The notes beneath the pieces are model-generated. The model was given only the letters and a program-made list of their open reading frames with translations. It searched no databases and was not told where the DNA came from. This document shows positions 24,669-31,786 of a DNA stretch of 48,315 nt, in pieces (the first letter of the stretch is position 1; each line of letters opens with the position of its first letter). Source of the DNA: Streptomyces sp. I05A-00742 (GTDB lineage: Bacteria > Actinomycetota > Actinomycetes > Streptomycetales > Streptomycetaceae); NCBI RefSeq assembly GCF_013055795.1, contig NZ_JABETO010000043.1, positions 1 through 48,315 of the forward strand, read 5' to 3'. A program made the translations under genes and the position numbers.

Positions 24669-25160
24669 TCATGACGTGGCCTGGTCGGAGGACTCCTGTC
24701 CCCCACCCTGGTCGGACTCTCCGGGCTTTCCGTGCTTGTTCCGCTCGTCCTGCTGCTTCAGCTTCTGCTGCTGTTCCCAGTTCTCGATGGACCGCTTCTG
24801 GATGGCTGCGAGCCGTTTCGAGTGCTCCTGGTCGGTGTTCTTGTAGTCGCCGTCCGCCATGCCGACCGCGAGACTCATGGCCTCCAGCTGGTCGCCCAGC
24901 ATCTGGGAGAGAAGTTCCAGCCGCTGATGGACCCTGTCGTACTCCTTCGACAGGGCCTCCGCCTCATGGAAGCTTCCGAACGCCTCCTTGCTGACCTTCT
25001 GGTCGGCGATGTGCTTGTGCGAGGCGGCAGACTTGTCCATCTTGCCGAGGAGGCGGTCCACTCGCTTTTTCAGGCCCTGGAGGTTGTCGTCGTCACCCAC
25101 ATCCAGATCCGACGAACTGCCACTGCCGCCGCCATGCTGTGCCGGATCCCCGGATCCCAC
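24669..25160 (-). CDS. Helical/coiled-coil protein of the esx operon, unknown
   Basis: 163 residues, mostly charged helix. A Gly/Ser/Asp-rich N-terminus (1-25) is followed by a predicted coiled-coil (about 27-130: LQGLKKRVDRLLGKM ... HQRLELLSQMLGDQLEAM ... KRLAAIQKRSIENWEQQQKLKQQ), then a hydrophilic Gly/Gln/Ser tail. It has no signal peptide and no membrane segment. The GTG at 25160 follows a GGGGG tract. It lies between esxA (118 bases) and the WXG/Pro-Gly-rich gene (18 bases), so it probably works with them, perhaps as a partner or chaperone (inference from place only). Confidence 0.7.
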   Translation of the reverse strand: MGSGDPAQHGGGSGSSSDLDVGDDDNLQGLKKRVDRLLGKMDKSAASHKHIADQKVSKEAFGSFHEAEALSKEYDRVHQRLELLSQMLGDQLEAMSLAVGMADGDYKNTDQEHSKRLAAIQKRSIENWEQQQKLKQQDERNKHGKPGESDQGGGQESSDQATS

Positions 25161-25278
25161 GAGTCAGCCCCCTGATACATCAATGCGCTTGAATAGTGAA
25201 CTCTGCAAAAACGTCCGCGGGCGCAGGGTGCGGAGATCCGCATCCGCACCCACGGACGGAAAACAGTGTGAGGACGCC

Positions 25279-25569
25279 TCAGCGGAAGCGGTTCGCAGCT
25301 TTGTGGTCGACGTCGAAGTAGCCATGGGAGGCGTCGAGCAGCTTGGCGGCGATCGCCAGGAGCGTTTCGTGCATGTCCTGGACGTTCGAGCCCCAGTTCC
25401 TGTGACGTTCGTGGAAGAGCCTGCTGGCCTCACCCTGCCAGTTGCTGACGACGCTGTTGACGCGCCTGTCCAAGGCATCCAGCTCGTTTTTGATTTTGGT
25501 GGCCTCGCCCTTCACGTTCGTTGAGGCGCTCTCCAAGCCGGCGTACGTGACCCTGATGTGGTTGTCCAT
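25279..25569 (-). CDS. esxA: WXG100 secreted protein, EsxA-like
   Basis: 96 residues, the WXG100 standard. Two helices are joined by the turn NWQGEAS (WQG at 44-46), and the C-terminal secretion signal YxxxD is present as YFDVD (84-88). EsxA and EsxB form a four-helix heterodimer exported by the ESX apparatus; in S. coelicolor the pair is linked to sporulation. The ATG at 25569 has GGAGGAG 7 bases upstream. It lies 62 bases after the second WXG100 gene in the same operon. Which partner is called A or B is by recalled gene order, not by sequence. Confidence 0.92.
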   Translation of the reverse strand: MDNHIRVTYAGLESASTNVKGEATKIKNELDALDRRVNSVVSNWQGEASRLFHERHRNWGSNVQDMHETLLAIAAKLLDASHGYFDVDHKAANRFR

Positions 25570-25631
25570 AAGTAATCTCCTCCTGGCGGGTCCTGAAGCG
25601 ATGGGCTGGCGCGGAAACCTGGTCAGGAGCC

Positions 25632-25964
25632 CTAGAAACGACTCAGAATGCCGGTGCCGCCGCCCTCACCGACGCCCTTGAAGCTTTGGATGTGCTCAAT
25701 CTCCTTGTCGGAGAAGCCCTGGCGGCTCGCCTCCATGGCCTCCTTGGTGAAGGAGAGGAGCTCCTTCAGGCGACGGACATCATTGTTCACGCGTGTCTGC
25801 AGCTCGTCGTAGGTCCTGGCCGCACCGCCCTGCCAGTGGGACTTGACCTCGTCGGCTGCGCCGACCAGGCGATTGATCCTTCCTTCGAGCTCGTCGTGCA
25901 TCTTCCCGAGCTCCTTGACCAGGCTACCTAGGTCCTCGTCTTTGACCGTAAGGTCGTCGGCCAT
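25632..25964 (-). CDS. esxB: WXG100 secreted protein, EsxB-like
   Basis: 110 residues. A helix-turn-helix protein with the turn HWQGGAA (WQG at 44-46) and a C-terminal extension (GFSDKEIEHIQSFKGVGEGGGTG). Unlike the neighbouring EsxA it lacks a clear YxxxD; the equivalent place reads FSDKE. That fits a heterodimer in which one partner supplies the export signal. It is the first gene of the operon, followed by esxA, the coiled-coil gene, the Pro/Gly-rich gene and the second mycosin. AGGTG-type sequence lies 5-6 bases before the ATG. The 170-base gap upstream separates it from mycP and should hold the promoter. Confidence 0.92.
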   Translation of the reverse strand: MADDLTVKDEDLGSLVKELGKMHDELEGRINRLVGAADEVKSHWQGGAARTYDELQTRVNNDVRRLKELLSFTKEAMEASRQGFSDKEIEHIQSFKGVGEGGGTGILSRF

Positions 25965-26134
25965 TGCGCACCTACCCCCATGAATCGGATGCCCTACGGG
26001 AGCCGATCACACGACTCCCCCATGCATCGGACCGAAGTTGTCGTCCGCCACTCTAGCCACTCCCCCGATGGCAACCAACAGGTATGCCACTGCGGTGAGT
26101 TCACGCACGCGTGACACGCTCATTGGTTCGCGCA

Positions 26135-27394
26135 TCAACCACGTCGCCGCCGATCCCGCAGGGCCACCGCCGTTCCACTGACGGCCGCGATGAGGACACC
26201 CGCCGTTATCAAGGCGTACGTCGCCAGGCGTTCGTCGCGCTCCTGCGGTGTCTCGCCGATGATGAGGGCGGGAGGCTTCGGTACGGCCTGACCGGCGGAG
26301 ACGGCGCGGTCCGGGGTCGGGGCGTTGATGGGGTGGTCGTCCTCGGTGAGGGCGCGGACGGGGTCGGCGACGCCCCAGCCGACGAAGTTGTCGCGGCCCT
26401 TGACGGCTCTTTCGGCGGTCTGCTCGATCTGGGCGACGACCTGATGCTGTTTCCAGTTCGGGTGTTTCGCGCGGAGAAGTGCCGCGATACCGGCGACGTA
26501 CGGGGCGGAGAAACTCGTGCCGCTGTCGACGCATTGGCCGCCCTTCGGCACGGTGGAGACCATTTCGACACCGGGGGCCGCCACTCCGACGAAATCGCCC
26601 GACTGGGAAAAGGCGGCGCGTTCGTTGTTGCGGTCGGAGGCGGCGACGGCCAGCACTCCGGGGTAGGCGGCGGGATAGGTCTTCTTCACCTTGCCCTGGA
26701 GTCCGTCGTTGCCGGCGGAGGCCACGATGACGATGTCCTCGTTCAGGGCCTCACGGACGGCGAGAGCCAGGTCCGAGTCGCCGTGCAGCGGCTTGGCGGT
26801 GTCCTGGGAGATGTTGATGACGCCGGCGTGCTGACGGACGGCGTGCCGGATGGCGGCGGCGAGGGTCCGCTCGGTGCCGGTGCCCTTCTCGTCGTTCTGG
26901 CGGATGGGGATGATCGTGGCCTCGGGGGCGAGTCCGACGAAGGCGGTGCCTTCGCGCGGGCGGGCAGCGATGATGCCGGCCACCTTCGTGCCGTGGCCGA
27001 CCACGTCGGTGGTGCCGTCGGAGCGGGCGCCCTTCTCCTGAGGGGCGTTCTTGTCCTTCGGCAGCAGGTCGGCGCCGGCGGAGCGGTCCACGGCGCGGGC
27101 CAGTTGAGGGTTGGTGTCGTCGACTCCGGTGTCGATGACCGCCACCCGGACGCCCTTGCCCTTGGTGTCCTGCCAGAGCCGGTCGAAGACGACCCGTTGC
27201 AGGGCCCACGGCATGCCCGATATCTGTTGCTTCATCGGGAAAGTGCACTCACCGCTGCCGTTCAGGGTCAGGGCGTTCGGGTTCCCGGACCCGGCCCGGG
27301 TGTCGGCGGTGGCCGTTCCCGTGCCTACCGTGCCTCCCGCAACAGCCGTGACCAGGACCACGGCCGGCAGCACGGCCGTTCTCAGCACCGTCAT
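26135..27394 (-). CDS. mycP: Type VII secretion mycosin protease MycP
   Basis: 419 residues. A signal peptide (VLPAVVLVTAVAGGTVG, about 8-30) precedes the S8 domain with triad Asp88 (VAVIDTGVDD), His134 (VVGHGTKVAG) and Ser294 (SGTSFSAPYVAG). Cys50 and Cys288 could form the family's disulfide. A C-terminal transmembrane helix (LITAGVLIAAVSGTAVAL) with RDRRRR completes the mycosin layout. Mycosins stabilise the ESX membrane complex and cleave some substrates. I chose the ATG at 27394 (GGGAGGGG about 9 bases upstream). The frame stays open far into eccB but that part is only a shadow. It follows eccB by 17 bases. Confidence 0.95.
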   Translation of the reverse strand: MTVLRTAVLPAVVLVTAVAGGTVGTGTATADTRAGSGNPNALTLNGSGECTFPMKQQISGMPWALQRVVFDRLWQDTKGKGVRVAVIDTGVDDTNPQLARAVDRSAGADLLPKDKNAPQEKGARSDGTTDVVGHGTKVAGIIAARPREGTAFVGLAPEATIIPIRQNDEKGTGTERTLAAAIRHAVRQHAGVINISQDTAKPLHGDSDLALAVREALNEDIVIVASAGNDGLQGKVKKTYPAAYPGVLAVAASDRNNERAAFSQSGDFVGVAAPGVEMVSTVPKGGQCVDSGTSFSAPYVAGIAALLRAKHPNWKQHQVVAQIEQTAERAVKGRDNFVGWGVADPVRALTEDDHPINAPTPDRAVSAGQAVPKPPALIIGETPQERDERLATYALITAGVLIAAVSGTAVALRDRRRRG

Positions 27395-27411
27395 CGAACG
27401 ATCCCCTCCCG

Positions 27412-28953
27412 TCACGAGCTCTGCGGCTGCTGGGCGCTGTTGACGTCCAGCCGCGGCCCCTTGGGTAGGAAGGCGGACCAGTTGTCCGGCACCGGGACCG
27501 GCCTGACCTCCTTGTAGCCGAGCCGGGTCTGGGCCTCGTACGCCTGGTTCGCCCGTTCCTCCGGCGTCTTGGGCTTGCCGTCCTCGCCGATACCGGAACG
27601 GCCCGCGCTGCTGTCGTTGTTGGTCTGCACCGCGTAGCGGAGCCCGGTGTCGGTCACCAGGAAGAGGGAGCCGACGCTGGTGGAGGAGCCGTTGATCTGG
27701 CGGTACAGCAGGCCGCTGCCGGGAGTGACGTAGGCGCTGGTGGCGCCGTCGAGGATCTGGGCGGGGTAGCTGGAGCCGGCCCAGGTGGTCAGCTTCGTGA
27801 CGCCCTTGCCGTCCACGCCGTGGAGCACGTTGCAGACCGTACGGACGCCGGTGTTCGCGTCGTTGACCTGGGTGGGGACGAGCTTCGGCCAGTCGTACTG
27901 GCCGTAGAACCACTCCTGGGACGAGGTGAAGGACTGCGGTCCGACTTCCTCGGCGCGCGCGTTCTGCCGCAGCACCGCGGTGTCCGGGCTGGTGAGCAGC
28001 AGCCGGGCGACGAGGTCGGAGACGGGGGCGACCTGGCCGGGCAGCACCACGTAGTGCTGCATGCCCTTGCCTGCCACGGCCCGGATGACGGTGCCGACCT
28101 TGTCGAGCCGGGGGTCGAGGCTGCCGACGCCCGCCGGGGCGCCGATCTTTCCGGGCAGCCGGGGGAAGGTGATGGGGCTGCCCTCGTGCAGGGTGCCCAG
28201 CCAGTCCTTGGTGACCTTCTGGGGCTGGGCGCCCTCGCTGAAGAGGGAGCGGCGCAGCACCTGGTCGCGGGGCGGCGGGTTGTCGCCGACGGGCAGGCCG
28301 ACGAGGTGCTTGGTGCCGCCGGGGTCCACGAGGTAGCGGTCGCCGGTGGGTCCCTCGACGTACAGCGCCTGGCCGTCGTGGAGTTGGCGGCTGCCGCCGA
28401 CCTTCGCCGCGTCGCGGTCGGCGAAGAGGAAGACGGCCTTCTGCACCGTTCTGCCCTCGCCGCCGGGCTGTTCGCAGACGGCCCAGCTCTTCTCCTTGCC
28501 GGCGTCCTTGGCGTCGGGCAGCCGGTCGGGGGCGTACGGGATGCCGAGCGTGGGCCCGCGCTGGATCTTGCCGTTGTCGAGCACCGACTCCTCGACCTTT
28601 ATCACCGAGGACTTCTCCGGCGTGAGCAGCAGCTTCGCGGAGGAGTAGTTGAGCACCGGGTGCAGGCGCTTGGTCTCGCCGGTCTTCAGAACCACGTACC
28701 GGGTCGTGGACTTGCTGCCCACGATGACGTGCGTCCCCGGTTCTGACCAGCCGGCCGGTGCCTTGGGTTTGAAGATGCCCCAGGCGCCGAAGCCCGCCAG
28801 GATGAGCGCCCCGACGACGATCCCGGGCAGTACGGCCCGCACCGGGCGCGGCGCGGCCTCGTCGGTTCCCGCCGCCGAGGGCTGCAGGAACGCGGCGACC
28901 ATCCGCTTCCGCGCGAAGGTGTAGGCGTTGAGCTCGTCCCGCCGTGTTGCCAT
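27412..28953 (-). CDS. eccB: Type VII secretion protein EccB
   Basis: 513 residues. A short cytoplasmic N-terminus (MATRRDELNAYTFARKRMVAAFL, the family signature) is followed by one transmembrane helix at about 43-62 and a long extracytoplasmic repeat domain containing YVVLKTGETKRLHPVLNYSSAKLLL, DRYLVDPGGTKHLVG, and HYVVLPGQVAPVSDLVARLLL. Two cysteines (in WAVCEQPG and RTVCNVLHG) match the conserved disulfide. EccB is the periplasmic-face core of the ESX translocon. It forms a two-gene unit with mycP downstream and diverges from eccE, with 288 bases between. Confidence 0.96.
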   Translation of the reverse strand: MATRRDELNAYTFARKRMVAAFLQPSAAGTDEAAPRPVRAVLPGIVVGALILAGFGAWGIFKPKAPAGWSEPGTHVIVGSKSTTRYVVLKTGETKRLHPVLNYSSAKLLLTPEKSSVIKVEESVLDNGKIQRGPTLGIPYAPDRLPDAKDAGKEKSWAVCEQPGGEGRTVQKAVFLFADRDAAKVGGSRQLHDGQALYVEGPTGDRYLVDPGGTKHLVGLPVGDNPPPRDQVLRRSLFSEGAQPQKVTKDWLGTLHEGSPITFPRLPGKIGAPAGVGSLDPRLDKVGTVIRAVAGKGMQHYVVLPGQVAPVSDLVARLLLTSPDTAVLRQNARAEEVGPQSFTSSQEWFYGQYDWPKLVPTQVNDANTGVRTVCNVLHGVDGKGVTKLTTWAGSSYPAQILDGATSAYVTPGSGLLYRQINGSSTSVGSLFLVTDTGLRYAVQTNNDSSAGRSGIGEDGKPKTPEERANQAYEAQTRLGYKEVRPVPVPDNWSAFLPKGPRLDVNSAQQPQSS

Positions 28954-29241
28954 GTGCCGAGATTCTCCCCCCGTCGCCGGGCTCCGTCCGGGTCCGGTCG
29001 CCGGGGCGGCCGCCGGAACCGGCCGGCCCCCTCTGGTCGGACCGTGCCCTCGGTCCGCGTTGTCAGACCGGCCCCCTACTATGCCTGTTGACGATCCGGT
29101 TCCGCCGTCCGGGTACGGTCATCGCGCGGGCGCGAGCCCGCGACCGCCGTTCCTGGAGCCGTTCGCAGCGGTTCTTTGCAACGGTTCTTCTCTTTGCGGT
29201 GGTTCTCGGGCGGTGCCGACGAGTGTGAAGGGGGTGCGGGT
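28954..29241. promoter_or_regulatory. Divergent control region eccB / eccE
   Basis: The gap holds no gene. A plus-strand TTGACG at about 29088 is followed 20 bases later by TACGGT, too far for a good vegetative promoter, and CATAGT occurs on the minus strand near 29077. Nothing else stands out. Confidence 0.25.
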
Positions 29242-30498
29242 ATGGCGTCCGCGGCGCAAGCAGGGCAGGCCACGGTTCTGCGCCGGCGGTCCGGGCCGGG
29301 CCGGCTGGGTCCGGTGCGGTTGCAACAGCTCGTGCTTCTGGAAGTGGCGGCGGCGCTGGTGCTCGTGGGGTACGCCGTCGACCCGCTGCTGACCGCGCCC
29401 GCCGCCGGAGTGGCCGTCGTCCTCGCGGCGTTGGCGCTCGCCCGGCGCCGGCAGCGTCCCGTACCCGAGTGGCTCGGTGCCGTCCTCGCCCTGCGCCGCC
29501 GTACGCGCCGGACCTCGGACGTGATGGCGGCGGACGTCGCGCCCGCGCTGGCCCCGGTCGTCGAGTGCGATCCGGCGCTGCGCACGGAGTCGTTCACCGA
29601 CCGGGAGGGCCGGTCCATAGGTGTCGTGGGAGACGGCACGTTCGTGACCGTCCTCCTCCAGGTCGAGGCGGTGGACGCGCCGTTGCGGCCGCAGCGCGTC
29701 GACAAGGCGCTGCCGCTCGGCCTGTTGCGGGACGCGCTGGACGTCGCGGACGTCCGGCTGGAGTCCGTCCAGGTGGTGCAGAGCGCGCTGCCCTCGCCCG
29801 CCCCGCACCTGTCCGCGCAGGCGCTGGCGGCGCGGAACTACGCGTCGCTCCAGGCCCTGACCGGCGCGCCCGCGGCCCGGATGACCTGGGTGGCGCTCAA
29901 GCTCGACCCGGAGCTCTGCCCGGAGGCCGTCGCGGCCCGGGGCGGCGGTGTCGACGGTGCCCGGCGGTGCGTCCTGCGCGCGGCCGACCAGTTGGCGAGC
30001 CGACTGCGGAGCGCCGGGTTCCGGGCGGCACTGCTCTCGGAGGAGGACCTGACGTCGGCTCTCTCGACCGCCGCGAACATCAACCCGGCCGCCACGGCCC
30101 AGGCGAGCCGCGCGGGCACGGGTGCCCGGCGGACGGCCGAGACCTCGCGGACGTGGCGGTGCGACGACCGCTGGCACACCTCCTACTGGGTGGGCCGGTG
30201 GCCACAGCTGGGCCCCGGGGCGGCCTCCCTGCCGCAGTTGGCCGCACTGCTCACCTCGCTGCCCGCGCTGTCGACCACGTTCAGCCTGACGCTCGGCCGC
30301 GGCCGTACGCAGGGCGGTGGGCACACGCCGACGGTGAGCGGCCACGTGCGGGTGTGCGGCCGCAGCGCCGACGAACTCGGCGAGGTCCGGCGCGAGCTGG
30401 AACGGGCGGCGCGCGGGGTGAAGGTCGGGCTCGTCCGGCTGGACCACGAGCAGGTGCCGGGCGTCCTCGCGACCTTGCCCCTGGGAGGGACACGCTGA
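29242..30498 (+). CDS. eccE: Type VII secretion protein EccE
   Basis: 418 residues. Two adjacent N-terminal transmembrane helices (about 32-48 and 52-66: LVLLEVAAALVLVGYAV and AAGVAVVLAALALA) are followed by a cytoplasmic domain with the EccE pattern (GVVGDGTFVTVLLQVE ... MTWVALKLDPELCPEAVAARGGG ... RSRLRSAGF...). EccE is the peripheral subunit of the actinobacterial ESX membrane complex. I preferred the ATG at 29242 (AAGGGGG 7 bases upstream) over an in-frame ATG at 29176. Its stop overlaps the next start by one base (TGATG), so the two proteins are co-translated. Confidence 0.88.
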   Translation: MASAAQAGQATVLRRRSGPGRLGPVRLQQLVLLEVAAALVLVGYAVDPLLTAPAAGVAVVLAALALARRRQRPVPEWLGAVLALRRRTRRTSDVMAADVAPALAPVVECDPALRTESFTDREGRSIGVVGDGTFVTVLLQVEAVDAPLRPQRVDKALPLGLLRDALDVADVRLESVQVVQSALPSPAPHLSAQALAARNYASLQALTGAPAARMTWVALKLDPELCPEAVAARGGGVDGARRCVLRAADQLASRLRSAGFRAALLSEEDLTSALSTAANINPAATAQASRAGTGARRTAETSRTWRCDDRWHTSYWVGRWPQLGPGAASLPQLAALLTSLPALSTTFSLTLGRGRTQGGGHTPTVSGHVRVCGRSADELGEVRRELERAARGVKVGLVRLDHEQVPGVLATLPLGGTR

Positions 30499-31322
30499 TG
30501 GGCCTGCTGTCGAGAACACCCCGAGCCCGACGGAACCCGGCGCCGGCTCCGGCCCCGGCTCCTTCACCCTCGTCGCCGTCGTCGCCGTCGTCGTCATCGG
30601 CCGTACGGTCCCCGGACCGCCGCTCGTCGTCCGGCTTCGGGCTCATAGGTCCGCGGCGCGAGCGGCACGAGTTGACGTTCGACCAGTTCGCGGAGCTCGG
30701 CCTGCCCGTCGGTGACGACGGCGTGGTCGTCGGTACGGACGCGCAGGGCGCCCCGGCCGTCCTCGGCCTGGTCCGGCCCACCGCGTTCGACGTGGTCCTG
30801 GTGGGCGGTGCCTGGACGGCCCAGGTCATCGCGTTGCGCGCGGTGGGAACGGGGGCGCGGGTCGCCGTGGAGAGCGGGCGGCAGCAACTGTGGACGGCGC
30901 TGGCGCAGGCCGCCAACACCGGGCAGCAGTCGATCACCCTCCACGACGTGGGCCGCGTGCCGCCGCAGGGGCCGTCGGTGCTCAGCCCGGTGCTCGTCAT
31001 ACGCGACTGCGGCGTACGCCCGCCGCTCGGCCGCGTCCGCTCCGCCCCCTGGCAGCCGGTGCTGACGCTGCTCCCCTACCCCGGTCCCACGACCACCCGT
31101 CTGATGTCCCAGGCGGATCTCGTCGGCATCCAACGGGTCGCCCCCGAGGAGGCGATCCAGATCGGCCGGACCATGGGCCTGCCCCGGGAGGACGTCGAGG
31201 CGCTCTCCACCCTGCCGGACGGGGTCACCCTGTGGTGCACGCCGGCGTCACGGACGTACGTCACCACACAGCCGACGGACCCTGAGGCGGGGTTGTTGGG
31301 GGCGGCGCGCCGGCTGGAGTGA
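30498..31322 (+). CDS. EccE-coupled protein, unknown
   Basis: 274 residues. A Pro/Ser-rich low-complexity N-terminus (PAPAPAPAPSPSSPSSPSSSS, about 14-35) leads to a folded part with the sequence HELTFDQFAELGLPVGDDGVVVG, then an alpha/beta region (AVLGLVRPTAFDVVLVGGAWTAQVIALRAVGTGARVAVESGRQQLW) reminiscent of the DUF found beside EccE in Streptomyces. It has no signal peptide or membrane helix. It starts at the ATG that shares a base with the eccE stop, so it is very likely a cytoplasmic partner of the translocon, perhaps of EccE. No function is known to me. Confidence 0.8.
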   Translation: MGLLSRTPRARRNPAPAPAPAPSPSSPSSPSSSSAVRSPDRRSSSGFGLIGPRRERHELTFDQFAELGLPVGDDGVVVGTDAQGAPAVLGLVRPTAFDVVLVGGAWTAQVIALRAVGTGARVAVESGRQQLWTALAQAANTGQQSITLHDVGRVPPQGPSVLSPVLVIRDCGVRPPLGRVRSAPWQPVLTLLPYPGPTTTRLMSQADLVGIQRVAPEEAIQIGRTMGLPREDVEALSTLPDGVTLWCTPASRTYVTTQPTDPEAGLLGAARRLE

Positions 31323-31324
31323 GC

Positions 31325-31743
31325 CGGGACCGGCCGATGGCATGGATGTCGTGGAGGGTGCGGGCGAGTGCCGCGCCGGGGGCCCGTACGTCCGTCGCGT
31401 CGAAGGGGTTGTGCTGTTCGACGGCCTCGTCCGGGGTGGGTCCGGCCAGGAACTCCGTGGCGATCCATGGCCGTCCACCCTCGGTCCACACGCGCCGAGC
31501 ACCCGGGCGGCCCCGGATCGGTCATGGCCTGCGCGGCCTGCGCCTCGCGGACGAAGTGCTCTGCCAGGTACCGGTCATGCCTCAGTTCGGGGCCTAACTC
31601 CTTGACAGCGGCGGTCCGTCCGCCGGCTTCGACGCCCAGGAAGAGCTACTCCATGCCGCCCTCGCCGAGGACCCTCACGAGCCGAGCCGGTAGGACCGAT
31701 AGGAACCGAGCCGTAGGGCGTCGCCCTGGGCGAGGGGCTTCAT
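31325..31743 (-). pseudogene. Relic of a Ser/Thr protein kinase gene
   Basis: On the minus strand an ATG at 31743 opens a typical kinase N-terminus (KPLAQGDALRLGSYRSYRLGS) that shifts frame. The next frame reads VRVLGEGGME, then a TAG stop inside the glycine-rich loop, then LFLGVEAGGRTAAVKELGPEL with the ATP-binding lysine. After another frame change it reads WIATEFLAGPTPDEAVEQ ... LARTLHDIHAIG and breaks off where HRDLKPSN should follow. So the gene is a truncated, multiply broken kinase of the same type as the intact gene at 31787. The 464-base gap between 31322 and 31787 holds only this. Confidence 0.8.
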
Positions 31744-31786
31744 GGCGAGAGGCCCTTCAGAAATCGCGGACGGAGAAACGGTTCGG

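Noticed and set aside
27395..27913. Upstream extension of the mycP frame
   Set aside because: It runs inside eccB in another frame; the signal peptide and ribosome binding site place the start at 27394.
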